Assembly: GCF_040274945.1 (NCBI RefSeq)
Contig: NZ_JBEMAR010000005.1
Location: 124,001 to 188,000 of the forward strand
Source: Carnobacterium_B sp040274945
Lineage (GTDB): Bacteria; Bacillota; Bacilli; Lactobacillales; Carnobacteriaceae
Direction: 5' to 3'
DNA: 64,000 bases
Positions within the stretch are counted from its first letter, which is position 1; every line of letters starts with the position of its first letter. Under the pieces are notes generated by a model that saw nothing but the letters and a program-made list of their open reading frames with translations, did no database searches and was not told the DNA's origin. This document shows, in pieces, positions 44,967-52,848 of this stretch. The position numbers were made by a program, and so were the translations under genes.

Positions 44967-45854
44967 CTAATCAAATCCAACATAAACTCTCTCGCTTTGG
45001 ATATTACAAGGTACTCCATTGCTATTAACGTATTGATAATTTGTTAATTTGATATGATCTGGGAAAAGTTGAATACCATCTATTTCTGTTAGTGGTTCGG
45101 CATATTGATAGAAATTATACCTTTTTTGCTTTCTTCCAGATTTTGTTGTGCTGTGAAGTACTTCATATCTAGGATTATCTTTAATGATTTTAAAAGCACT
45201 AACGATCATGCCGCTGCCAGGATAGACACCTAGGATATATTCTATACTGTTTGCTTTATCTAAACTCATGACCCAATCACCCAAGGTTCTTTTTTTCAAA
45301 GCTTCGGATTCAGGGTTATACATTTCTTCAGCTTTTAAATCTTTACTAGAATCAGATCTATCTTTAGTAGGCTTGATTTTCACAAACATAATTTTATGGG
45401 GACTTAACTGATTAATATTAACGGGTTTTGGACTAAGTGCATCTTGTAACAATTCGACTCTTCCAAAAGTTTGCAAGGCCTCTTTCTGTCCATCAGAACG
45501 ATGTCCACTCATGATATTGGTCAATTTTTTCACGTTAAGTTTTTGGTCATCAATTAATTTACAAAAGTTAATAACCGCATTCTCTACGTGGAAGGCTTCA
45601 TCTTCACTTAATCCAAAAGTCAAAATATATTTATCAACTTCCATACCATTTGAATGAATAGTCTTTATTTCATTTAATTTTTGCTTTTCCACAAGGTCAT
45701 TGGAGAAGTCAGTTTTTAGATAATCTAATTCATGAGCGAATACTCTATTTTTTGTTCCTTTACCAATATAAAAAACGGTATGGTCAATAGGATTAACTAA
45801 AATATAAACGTAATAGCGAAGCTGAGTAATAACTTCTTCTGTAAATCGATTCAT
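44967..45854 (-). CDS. GIY-YIG family nuclease (LEM-3-like)
   Basis: A protein of about 295 residues. The GIY-YIG core is at the N-terminus: YYVYILVN, then VFYIGKGTKNRVFAHE (about residues 14-42), with an extended loop and ENAVINFC further on, as in LEM-3/ANKLE1-type nucleases. The C-terminal 150 residues are an uncharacterised domain. The start at 45854 is chosen for its GGAGG site; an ORF start at 45938 would overlap the upstream gene. It lies 47 bases after a DNA-glycosylase-like gene on the same strand, suggesting joint action on damaged or foreign DNA. Confidence 0.7.
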   Translation of the reverse strand: MNRFTEEVITQLRYYVYILVNPIDHTVFYIGKGTKNRVFAHELDYLKTDFSNDLVEKQKLNEIKTIHSNGMEVDKYILTFGLSEDEAFHVENAVINFCKLIDDQKLNVKKLTNIMSGHRSDGQKEALQTFGRVELLQDALSPKPVNINQLSPHKIMFVKIKPTKDRSDSSKDLKAEEMYNPESEALKKRTLGDWVMSLDKANSIEYILGVYPGSGMIVSAFKIIKDNPRYEVLHSTTKSGRKQKRYNFYQYAEPLTEIDGIQLFPDHIKLTNYQYVNSNGVPCNIQSERVYVGFD

Positions 45855-45901
45855 TGTATTCTTTCCTCCATGTCTACTGTAAGCTCTGAATAAATTACTC
45901 A

Positions 45902-46384
45902 TTAAGAAAGAAAGGGAAGTTGAAGTGCCTCTTTCCATTCTATTCTTCGTTCTTGTGCTTTGCCATTATTTGCACCACTGGTGGATAAACATTTTATAAC
46001 AGTGTGATGCTCAAAAATAGTTGATTTTAAAATTTCTTGATAAGACTTGTCTCCATTTGCAATGATAAGTTTGATAGATGCTGTTGAAAATAATGCATCA
46101 AAATCATTTAATTTTGTTTGTTTAAAGTTACTGTCTAAACTCCCAATTCTATCAAAATGACTGTAAATATCCCATAAGCCAATTTGGTTTTGTACCAATA
46201 ATTCCAACCGTTTTTCATAGTCGATTGGATCAGTAGTATTTAAAGATTCAGAAATAATTTTCCAAAATTGATTGCCTTTATTTGCGTAGTATTGTTGCAA
46301 TTCTAACGACTTCACACTTGGAGCACTGCCGAGTATTAAAATTTTAGTGTTTTCATTATAGATTGGTTCTAAACCACTCTTCAT
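45902..46384 (-). CDS. DNA-deoxyinosine glycosylase-like protein (UDG superfamily, HDG type)
   Basis: A 160-residue uracil-DNA-glycosylase-fold protein. Motif 1 is ILGSAPSVKSLELQQYYANK (about residues 16-35) followed by NQFWKII, and the C-terminal motif is LSTSGANNGKAQERRIEWK, as in family 6 hypoxanthine-DNA glycosylases. Enzymes of this group remove deaminated adenine (hypoxanthine) or similar bases, leaving an abasic site. AAGGGG precedes the ATG. It is the first gene of a two-gene unit with the GIY-YIG nuclease. Confidence 0.8.
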   Translation of the reverse strand: MKSGLEPIYNENTKILILGSAPSVKSLELQQYYANKGNQFWKIISESLNTTDPIDYEKRLELLVQNQIGLWDIYSHFDRIGSLDSNFKQTKLNDFDALFSTASIKLIIANGDKSYQEILKSTIFEHHTVIKCLSTSGANNGKAQERRIEWKEALQLPFLS

Positions 46385-46626
46385 AAGTTAGACCCCTTAA
46401 TAGTAAATTTATTTTAAACACCCACTATATATAAAAAAATGGATTAGTATCTTTCAATTGTATAGTAAAAAATTGGGAATTCCTATAGGGTTATTGCCGT
46501 TGCAATAGCTTTTGCATATTTGTTTTTTTCTAAACGCAAGTTGAGCTTATACTTAAACCTGATAAGTAAAAATATGTAGTATAATTGACACATAGGTTCA
46601 AATTGAGGTTTGAAAGGGTGAAGCTA

Positions 46627-47151
46627 GTGAGGGAGAATAATCCGATTCGAGTGCAAGTGAGAATCAAAGAACTGGCAATTGATTATGGTGTAATTTTGCT
46701 CTATCTTGTTTTTCTTCTTATGGCTAACTTAGTCTTTTATTTTCTAGTATTAGATGGAATACCTGAATTTACAATCGTTCAATCCCAACTGATAGCGACG
46801 TTTTAATCGGTTGTTCCGATAGTTCTAATTTTCTCGCTACTTGATTACAAGAACCCCTTTGGGACATACGGCAAGAGAAAAGCGGGGTTAAAAGTGCAGT
46901 ATAAAACGCTTTCGTTTTTTAGAAATTTGGTTAGAAATAGTATTAAATTTTTACCGTGGCAACTTGCTCATATTGGTGTCATCGACGGCATATATACGGA
47001 ATTCACAACTTGGAGCTCGATTATTTTTACAAATGCTGGAATTCTGTTAGCTATTATCCTATTGGTTATGGGATTTTTTAGAAAAGACAAACGTCATTTA
47101 GGTGATTTAATAGCCGGAACTCAAGTCGTTCCAATTAGGAGGGAATCATAA
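46627..47151 (+). pseudogene. RDD family membrane protein, broken by an in-frame stop
   Basis: A reading frame that continues in the same phase on both sides of a TAA stop at 46804-46806. The upstream part (from GTG 46627, with AAGGGTG 8 bases before) has ELAIDYGVILLYLVFLL, and the part after the stop has LLDYKNPFGTYGKRKAGLKV, two helices, and RKDKRHLGDLIAGTQVV, together the two halves of an RDD protein of about 175 residues. No frame change is needed, so one nonsense substitution (or a base error) explains it. The downstream methyltransferase starts directly at its end. Confidence 0.8.
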
Positions 47152-47916
47152 GTGGAACAGATTGTTGATGCTGAAGAAGCAATTAGAAGATGGGATGCTT
47201 TTGCTGATACGTATTCAAAAAATCACAACGAACAAGGAGATATTCATAAAGAAGTGTTTTTAAATCCTACTTTATTTTCTCTTATGGGCGAATTAAAAGA
47301 TAAACAGGTTTTGGATGCAGGATGTGGCGAGGGATATTTAAGCAGATTGTTGTCCAAGGCTGGATCGAATGTAACAGCTGTGGATTACTCTTTGAGAATG
47401 ATTGAAATTGCACAGGAGAGAACGCCAGTTGACTTACAAATTAAGTATTTAAGAGGCAATTGTGAGAAGTTGGATACGCTCGAAGACAACAGTTTTGATT
47501 TGATTGTGTCAAATATGGTGATACAAGATCTACCAAATTACGAAAATGCCTTTCGAGAAATGTTTCGTTTGTTGGTAGACGGAGGAAGTTTTATCTTTTC
47601 AATTTTGCATCCTTGTTTTGTAACTCCCGGAAGTGGGTGGGAGAAAAATAATAGTGGTGAAAAATTGCATTGGAACGTGGATCGTTATTTTTATGAAGGT
47701 GCCTACGAACAACGATTAGGAGATAAAGATAAATTACTATTTTTCCACAGGACGTTAACCAGTTATGTTGATAAGTTAACTAAAGCAGGCTTTATGATAG
47801 AAAGTATAGTCGAACCGAAGCCATCAGAAATAATGTTGGGAAAATATCCGTCATTCGAAGAAGATTTGAGATGTGCTGATTTTATGGTGTTTAAGGCCAC
47901 TAAGTCAAAAAGATAA
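47152..47916 (+). CDS. Class I SAM-dependent methyltransferase
   Basis: A 254-residue methyltransferase. Motif I is VLDAGCGEGYLSRLL (about residues 54-68), the acidic end of beta-2 is VDYS, motif II is FDLIVSNMVIQDL and motif III follows (RLLVDGGSFIFSILHP). It belongs to the small-molecule/UbiE-like group; the substrate cannot be predicted. The GTG at 47152 follows the RDD stop codon without a gap, with TAGGAGGG about 10 bases upstream, so it was coupled to the RDD gene. A terminator follows. Confidence 0.85.
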   Translation: MEQIVDAEEAIRRWDAFADTYSKNHNEQGDIHKEVFLNPTLFSLMGELKDKQVLDAGCGEGYLSRLLSKAGSNVTAVDYSLRMIEIAQERTPVDLQIKYLRGNCEKLDTLEDNSFDLIVSNMVIQDLPNYENAFREMFRLLVDGGSFIFSILHPCFVTPGSGWEKNNSGEKLHWNVDRYFYEGAYEQRLGDKDKLLFFHRTLTSYVDKLTKAGFMIESIVEPKPSEIMLGKYPSFEEDLRCADFMVFKATKSKR

Positions 47917-47949
47917 AGTGAAAAGGACTTGAATGAGTAAAATCATAGG

Positions 47950-47996
47950 TACTGCAAAGGCTAAAGAATCGTCTTTTAGCCATTGCAGTCTTTAAT
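47950..47996 (+). terminator. Terminator after the methyltransferase gene
   Basis: ACTGCAA.GGCTAAAG pairs with CTTTTAGCCATTGCAGT (one bulge), followed by CTTTAAT. Confidence 0.7.
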
Positions 47997-48067
47997 GTTA
48001 TAAAGTAGAGACACGATAGTTCGCAAAATCAACGGAATGTAGACTTTTTAAATGACAAACTATTTAC

Positions 48068-48096
48068 TTTACTTACTTTTTGTAAAGTGATAAAAT
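48068..48096 (+). promoter_or_regulatory. Candidate promoter of the amino-acid importer operon
   Basis: TTTACT (48068-48073), a 17-base spacer and TAAAAT (48091-48096), 41 bases before the first gene. Confidence 0.6.
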
Positions 48097-48136
48097 TAAA
48101 AATTAAGAACGTCAACAGAAAAGGATGAGATGAATA

Positions 48137-48961
48137 GTGAAAAAGAAGAAATGGATGCTAGCTGGAATCGCGGCAGTAGCATTATTTGTTAGTGCATGTG
48201 GAACATCAACAAAAGAAGATGCCACTTCAATTGAAGGCGGAGATTTATTGCAGTCTGTTCAAGACGCTGGGGTATTAAAAGTTGGCGTAATGGGAACGTA
48301 TCAACCGTACAACTTTATCAATGAAGATAAAGACATGGATGGGTTTGATGCAGATATTGCTAAAGAAATTGCTAAAGGATTAGATGTGGACATTGAATTT
48401 GTCTCTCAAGAATTTTCAGGAATGATAGCTGGATTGCAAACGGGTAAATTTGATATGGTTGCTAGTCAAATGACGATCACGGATGACCGTAAAAAAGAAA
48501 TGCTATTCTCAGATCCATATATCACCAATCAAGTAAAAGTTATTGTAAAAGATGACAATACAGAGATTACTTCTGTTGAGGATTTTGTTGGTAAAGATAT
48601 TGGAGTAGGTCTAGGAACAAATGATGAAACTTATTTGCGTAACGAATTGATGCCTGAAGTTGGTGAGTTTAATATTCGTACGTATGATGATGTGATCACT
48701 TCATTGAAAGACTTGGATTCTGGTCGAATCGACGCTACTATCAACAACATGTATGCTTTAAAACCAATCATTGAAGCAAATGGGTTGAAGATTAAAGCAG
48801 TTGGCGAACCAATCAAATCAGACCAAGCCGGAATTGCTGTTCAATTAGGTAATGAACCCTTTATTGAAGAAGTAAATACTATTTTAGCTGATATTAAAGC
48901 AGATGGTACGTATGATGAAATTTTTATGAAATGGTTCGGTGAAGCACCACCAAAAGACTAA
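48137..48961 (+). CDS. Polar amino-acid ABC transporter substrate-binding lipoprotein
   Basis: A 274-residue family-3 solute-binding protein. The lipobox is VSAC with Cys21. The mature domain opens with LKVGVMGTYQPYNF and DGFDADIAKEIAK, and contains FDMVASQMTITDDRKKEMLFSDPY and the DLDSGRIDATINN region typical of glutamine/arginine/cystine receptors. It delivers an amino acid to the next two gene products. The start is GTG 48137 with AAGGATG 10 bases upstream. The exact ligand is not clear. Confidence 0.9.
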   Translation: MKKKKWMLAGIAAVALFVSACGTSTKEDATSIEGGDLLQSVQDAGVLKVGVMGTYQPYNFINEDKDMDGFDADIAKEIAKGLDVDIEFVSQEFSGMIAGLQTGKFDMVASQMTITDDRKKEMLFSDPYITNQVKVIVKDDNTEITSVEDFVGKDIGVGLGTNDETYLRNELMPEVGEFNIRTYDDVITSLKDLDSGRIDATINNMYALKPIIEANGLKIKAVGEPIKSDQAGIAVQLGNEPFIEEVNTILADIKADGTYDEIFMKWFGEAPPKD

Positions 48962-49000
48962 ACATGAAGCAAGAATAAGTAGAAGAGAGGTACTTCTTTT

Positions 49001-49645
49001 ATGGAAGTTTTAATACAGAATATCCCGTTCTTGTTGCAAGGAGCGTATTATACGTTATTAATTACGTTGGTTTCGATGTTTTTTGGTTCGCTTATCGGAA
49101 TCATCGTCGCAATAGCCCGTTTGAAAGGCAATAAAGCGATTCAAGCTGTTGCACGAGGGTACGTCTCGATTATCCGGGGCACACCGACATTGGTTCAAAT
49201 CATCATTATTTATTATGGTTTAGTTGATTTTGGAATTAGTTTAGATCCTTTGCCAGCTGCTTTTATTGCATTGAGTGTTAATAATGGAGCGTATTTATCT
49301 GAATCGATTCGTGGAGCTTTACAGTCGATTCCAAAAGGTCAAATGGAAGCTGCTTATGCAACAGGGATGACACCTTGGCAAGCGATGCGTCGAATCATTC
49401 TTCCGCAAGCCATTCGCATTGCTATCCCGCCAGTAGGGAATACCTTTATTGGTATGTTGAAAGAAACGTCCTTAGTATCGGTCATCAGTGTAACGGAATT
49501 ATTGCGTTCGGCTCAATTGTTGATCGCTCAATATTATAGTTACATGCCGTTTTACTTGGGAATCGCGGTCATTTATTGGATCATGAGCACGGTTTTTTCT
49601 TTCCTACTGAACAAGTTGGAAGCACGTATGTCAATCTATGAATAG
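49001..49645 (+). CDS. Amino-acid ABC transporter permease (HisM/GlnP type)
   Basis: A 214-residue permease with about five helices of the HEQRO family. The signature regions are YVSIIRGTPTLVQIIIIYYG and the coupling motif EAAYATGMTPWQAMRRIILPQA. It forms the channel, presumably as a homodimer because only one permease gene is present. It follows the binding-protein gene by 40 bases with AGAAGAGAGG upstream, and precedes the ATPase gene by 13 bases. Confidence 0.92.
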   Translation: MEVLIQNIPFLLQGAYYTLLITLVSMFFGSLIGIIVAIARLKGNKAIQAVARGYVSIIRGTPTLVQIIIIYYGLVDFGISLDPLPAAFIALSVNNGAYLSESIRGALQSIPKGQMEAAYATGMTPWQAMRRIILPQAIRIAIPPVGNTFIGMLKETSLVSVISVTELLRSAQLLIAQYYSYMPFYLGIAVIYWIMSTVFSFLLNKLEARMSIYE

Positions 49646-49658
49646 TTGAGGGATTAAC

Positions 49659-50426
49659 ATGATTAAAATAAATGGATTAGTAAAATCGTTTGGAGCATTA
49701 GAAGTCTTAAAGGCTATTGATTTGCAAATTAGTTCAGGTGAAGTTGTGGTTATTTTGGGACCTAGTGGATCTGGAAAAAGCACCTTACTGCGTTGCATGA
49801 ATGGTCTTGAAGAACTAACAGCTGGAAGCATTGAAGTAAACGGCGTTGTTATGAACGCTGAGCAGTCTAAAAAAGAGCGCACCAAAAAAGTTCGTGAAGC
49901 ACGTTTGCATACAGGAATGGTTTTTCAACAATTTAACTTGTATCCCCATAAAACGGCATTGGGAAATGTAACGGAAGCGTTGATTACTGTTAAGAAAATG
50001 GATAAAACTAAAGCAAACCAACTTGGCGAAAAAATGTTGGAACAAGTAGGATTATCAGATAAAAAAGATGAATTTCCTTCTAGATTATCGGGTGGACAAC
50101 AACAGCGTGTAGCCATTTCGCGTGCGTTAGCTATGGATCCAACCGTAATGTTATTCGACGAGCCAACATCTTCATTGGATCCTGAATTAGTCGATGAAGT
50201 TTTGACAGTCATCAAAGAATTAGCTAAAGAAGGTCGAACAATGGTTATCGTGACACATGAAATGCAATTTGCACGTGAAGTGGCAGATCGTGTGATTTTT
50301 ATGGCAGACGGTATTATTGTTGAACAAAATGATCCAGAAGCTTTTTTTACACAACCAAAAACAGAGCGTGCTAGAAGGTTTTTAAAAATGGAAGAATTAG
50401 AACATAGAGAAGGGGTAAAACGATGA
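49659..50426 (+). CDS. Amino-acid ABC transporter ATP-binding protein (GlnQ type)
   Basis: A 255-residue ATPase. Walker A is GPSGSGKST, the Q-loop is MVFQQFNLYPHKT, the signature is LSGGQQQRVAISRAL and Walker B is MLFDEPTSSLDPEL. Compared with many GlnQ proteins it has a short charged insertion (MNAEQSKKERTKKVREAR) before the Q-loop, common in cystine/glutamine importers of Firmicutes. It overlaps the following OsmC gene by 4 bases, which couples the two. Confidence 0.93.
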   Translation: MIKINGLVKSFGALEVLKAIDLQISSGEVVVILGPSGSGKSTLLRCMNGLEELTAGSIEVNGVVMNAEQSKKERTKKVREARLHTGMVFQQFNLYPHKTALGNVTEALITVKKMDKTKANQLGEKMLEQVGLSDKKDEFPSRLSGGQQQRVAISRALAMDPTVMLFDEPTSSLDPELVDEVLTVIKELAKEGRTMVIVTHEMQFAREVADRVIFMADGIIVEQNDPEAFFTQPKTERARRFLKMEELEHREGVKR

Positions 50427-50848
50427 TTGTAACAACAACATGGAATAAAGGTCGTAAGTTTACCGCTAAAGGCGATTCAGGTTATGAACTTAAGATGGAT
50501 GCTACACCAGCTTATGGCGGAGTAGGAGAGGGCGCAACACCAACAGAAATGTTGTTGGCTTCTTTGGCAGGCTGCATCGGAATTGATGCAACCATGGTTT
50601 TGAATCCGCATTTGGATAAAATCGAGAAACTCGAAATTATTACTGATGGAACTCGCAGAGAAGAAGCTCCTAAAGACTTTACCGCTATGAGTGTTACCTT
50701 TGTAGTAGACGGCACAGTGAACAGCGACAAAATCTGGCGTGCTATTCGCTTAAGTGAAGAAAAATACTGTACGGTTTCTAATTCCTTAAAGGCTGAGATT
50801 ACGTATGATGTTGTATTGAATGGCGAAAAATTAGCAAGAGAAATGTAA
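50423..50848 (+). CDS. OsmC family peroxidase-like protein
   Basis: A 141-residue OsmC/Ohr-superfamily protein. The two redox cysteines are in SLAGCIGID (about residue 52) and EKYCTVSNS (about residue 114), with the GATPTEMLL helix start as in YhfA/OsmC-type members. These small enzymes reduce organic hydroperoxides with thiols. It begins inside the end of the ABC ATPase gene (ATGA overlap), so it is expressed with the amino-acid importer; a link to cysteine/cystine metabolism is an inference. A terminator follows. Confidence 0.87.
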   Translation: MIVTTTWNKGRKFTAKGDSGYELKMDATPAYGGVGEGATPTEMLLASLAGCIGIDATMVLNPHLDKIEKLEIITDGTRREEAPKDFTAMSVTFVVDGTVNSDKIWRAIRLSEEKYCTVSNSLKAEITYDVVLNGEKLAREM

Positions 50849-50854
50849 GAAAAA

Positions 50855-50898
50855 AATACTCGTTACCCTTAATGTTGCAAGGGGAGCGGGTATTTTTT
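50855..50898. terminator. Bidirectional terminator between osmC-like and mazG-like genes
   Basis: AAATACTCGTTACCC... pairs with ...GAGCGGGTATTTTT with a few mismatches; A and T runs on both sides. Confidence 0.7.
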
Positions 50899-50913
50899 TG
50901 ATGACTTAGTGAA

Positions 50914-51240
50914 TTATTTTTCTAATCTTTTTTCAGTGGTGGATAAAAAGTTTTCTAAAGATTCAGAGCTATTAATGTTCATTCTTTCAGCTAAAACAAT
51001 CAACCACCACATAGTTTCACCAATTTTTAACTCTAAATCGGTTTCGTTTGTTGAGCTACTAGGCCAACGTTCTTGTTGGGCCATAGTCAAACGTCCAACT
51101 AAACCAGCATCGGTCAGAAATGCTAATGCATCTTCTTCAACAGTCCAAATGTCCTCATGGTGCTTTATCTCCAACTCATGGTAACGTGCTCGTAATTTTT
51201 TAGAGCGTTCAACTAATTCACTAAATGTTGTTTCATCCAT
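50914..51240 (-). CDS. MazG-like protein
   Basis: A 108-residue, all-helical small protein. The pattern WTVEEDALAFLTDAGLVGRL and ELKIGETMWWLIVLAERM, with acidic residues on both helices, resembles MazG-type nucleotide pyrophosphohydrolases, though the metal-binding EExxE...ExxD signature is only partly visible, so activity is uncertain. ATG 51240 has GGGAGG upstream; a longer frame from 51303 is less likely. It is transcribed alone, and a bidirectional hairpin lies just upstream at 51302-51349. Confidence 0.6.
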   Translation of the reverse strand: MDETTFSELVERSKKLRARYHELEIKHHEDIWTVEEDALAFLTDAGLVGRLTMAQQERWPSSSTNETDLELKIGETMWWLIVLAERMNINSSESLENFLSTTEKRLEK

Positions 51241-51301
51241 AAAAAAACCTCCCAATTCATCTATAAGCACTTTGTGAAACTTGAAGGTTTTAGTATAGCA
51301 C

Positions 51302-51349
51302 AATAAAAAAAGGATTTAAGGCTAGCTTCTCAAATCCTTTTTTTATTGT
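51302..51349. terminator. Strong bidirectional hairpin between mazG-like gene and repeat array
   Basis: AATAAAAAAAGGATTT pairs with AAATCCTTTTTTTATT around about 14 bases. There is no annotated gene on the array side, so a transcript from the array running leftwards would end here. Confidence 0.7.
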
Positions 51350-51354
51350 GTAGT

Positions 51355-51651
51355 TAACTGAGAACAGGATTCTATTTGTGTTGGCACAACGAGCTTTAGT
51401 TCGAGTAACTCAGAATTGTTTTTCATTTGAGTTGACGCAACGAGCTTTAGTTCGACTAACTCAAAACGGTTTTTCATTTGAGTTGACACAACAAGCTTTA
51501 GATCGAGTAACTCAAGTCGGTTTTTCGTTTGAGTTGATACAACGAGCCTTAGTTCGACCAACTCAAAACCGTTTTCCGTTTGAGTTGACACAACGAGCCT
51601 TAGTTCTATCAACTCAGAACTAGATTCTATTTGAGTGGGTGAAATGACTAG
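51355..51651. repeat. Array of 51-bp palindromic tandem repeats
   Basis: Five full 51-bp units start at 51378, 51429, 51480, 51531 and 51582, with a partial unit at each end (51355 and 51633). A typical unit opens GAGTTGACACAACGAGC, continues TTTAGTTCGACTAACTC and ends with a T-rich spacer TTTTTCATTT. Within each unit GAGTT pairs with AACTC and CGAG with TTCG, so each can form a hairpin. Both strands stay open because 51 is divisible by three, but neither frame has a ribosome binding site and both are 17-residue repeats, so I read the array as non-coding. Confidence 0.8.
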
Positions 51652-51673
51652 TGTTTAAACCCATCCTATCCAA

Positions 51674-51742
51674 TTTACATAAACTTTAAAAAAAATATTC
51701 GGAATTTACGGAGCATTTACATAGAATCTACATGCCTATGCT
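51674..51742 (+). promoter_or_regulatory. Pho-box-like repeats and promoter of the ugp-like operon
   Basis: Three direct repeats at exactly 11-base spacing: TTTACG (51705), TTTACA (51716) and TCTACA (51727); a further pair TTTACA (51674) and TTTAAA (51685) is also 11 bases apart. This is the form of PhoP boxes in Firmicutes. A -10-like TATGCT (51737-51742) follows directly, with no good -35, as expected for an activated promoter. Confidence 0.65.
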
Positions 51743-51792
51743 AGAGTAGAAAAGTAAGAAACAGGAAGTTTAATAGCAACGGAGGGAATTTT

Positions 51793-52848
51793 GTGCAGGT
51801 TAAATTTGAAGATATTACAATGGCTTATGGAGAAAAAAATGTGCTCCAAAATATCAATTTTGTTATCCCTGAACACTCCTTGGTTTCGATACTTGGGCCA
51901 AGCGGTTGTGGAAAGTCAACGACATTGATGTTGATTTCTGGACTGACCACACCTTCAGAAGGAAAAATCTATTTTGGTGAAAAAGAAGTGACTAAAGCTG
52001 ATGCTGTAAAACGAAAAGTAGGAATGGTTTTTCAGAATTATGCGTTATACCCTCATTTATCTGTATTAGAAAATATCATGTTTCCTTTAAAAATGGCAAA
52101 AATGTCTAAAAATGAACGAATAACCAGAGCGATGGATTTGGCGAAATTGGTTAAAATACAAGATCATGTGGATAAAAAACCGAAACAGCTCTCAGGAGGA
52201 CAGCAGCAACGGGTAGCAATCGCACGTGCGTTAGCTAAAGAACCTTCTATACTACTGATGGATGAGCCGTTATCGAATTTGGATGCACGATTGAGAATTG
52301 AAATGCGAGAAGAGATTCGCCGCATACAACAAGAAACAAATGTGACGACTGTTTTTGTTACACATGATCAAGAAGAAGCGTTAAGTATCTCTGATCAAGT
52401 GATGGTTTTAAATGACGGAGCCATTCAGCAAATAAGTGAGCCACAGCCACTGTATGAACGTCCAGTTAATCTATTTGTAGCGAAGTTTTTGGGAACTCCA
52501 ATCATCAATACCTTTTCTGTGGATGAACAACAAGTCAATTGGTCTAAATTATCTAGCTCTTTGAGTTTTAATCCAACTTTCCATTCTATTGGAGTTCGTG
52601 CAGAGAATTTTAAAGAAGCTGCAAATGAATCGCAAGGCTTTATTAGCGGTCAGATTCGACATATTGAACGAGTAGGGAAAGATACGTCTATTAAAATCAA
52701 ATGTGGAGAGAAAGAAGTCATTGCTACCAATCTTTCTGGAAATTATATAGAAGGAGATATTCTTCATTTGACAGCAGATGTACAAGATATTCTGCATTTT
52801 GATAAACAAGGGAATACGATGGTGTTGGAGGAGGCTGTTATTGGATGA
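51793..52848 (+). CDS. ugpC: ABC transporter ATP-binding protein, UgpC/MalK-like
   Basis: A 351-residue ATPase. Walker A is GPSGCGKST, the signature is LSGGQQQRVAIARALAKEP and Walker B is ILLMDEPLSNLDARLRIEMR, followed by a C-terminal OB/TOBE domain of about 115 residues that usually binds regulators. This is the CUT1-type ATPase of sugar and glycerol-3-phosphate importers. GTG 51793 has CGGAGGGAA upstream. It opens a five-gene operon and overlaps the first permease gene by 4 bases. Confidence 0.88.
   Translation: MQVKFEDITMAYGEKNVLQNINFVIPEHSLVSILGPSGCGKSTTLMLISGLTTPSEGKIYFGEKEVTKADAVKRKVGMVFQNYALYPHLSVLENIMFPLKMAKMSKNERITRAMDLAKLVKIQDHVDKKPKQLSGGQQQRVAIARALAKEPSILLMDEPLSNLDARLRIEMREEIRRIQQETNVTTVFVTHDQEEALSISDQVMVLNDGAIQQISEPQPLYERPVNLFVAKFLGTPIINTFSVDEQQVNWSKLSSSLSFNPTFHSIGVRAENFKEAANESQGFISGQIRHIERVGKDTSIKIKCGEKEVIATNLSGNYIEGDILHLTADVQDILHFDKQGNTMVLEEAVIG

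Noticed and set aside
51343..51623. Overlapping ORFs on both strands of the 51-bp array (repeat protein candidates)
   Set aside because: Both frames are open only because the period is a multiple of three; neither has a ribosome binding site, and the minus frame needs a TTG start.
51355..51651. CRISPR array
   Set aside because: The repeats are contiguous without unique spacers and there are no cas genes.
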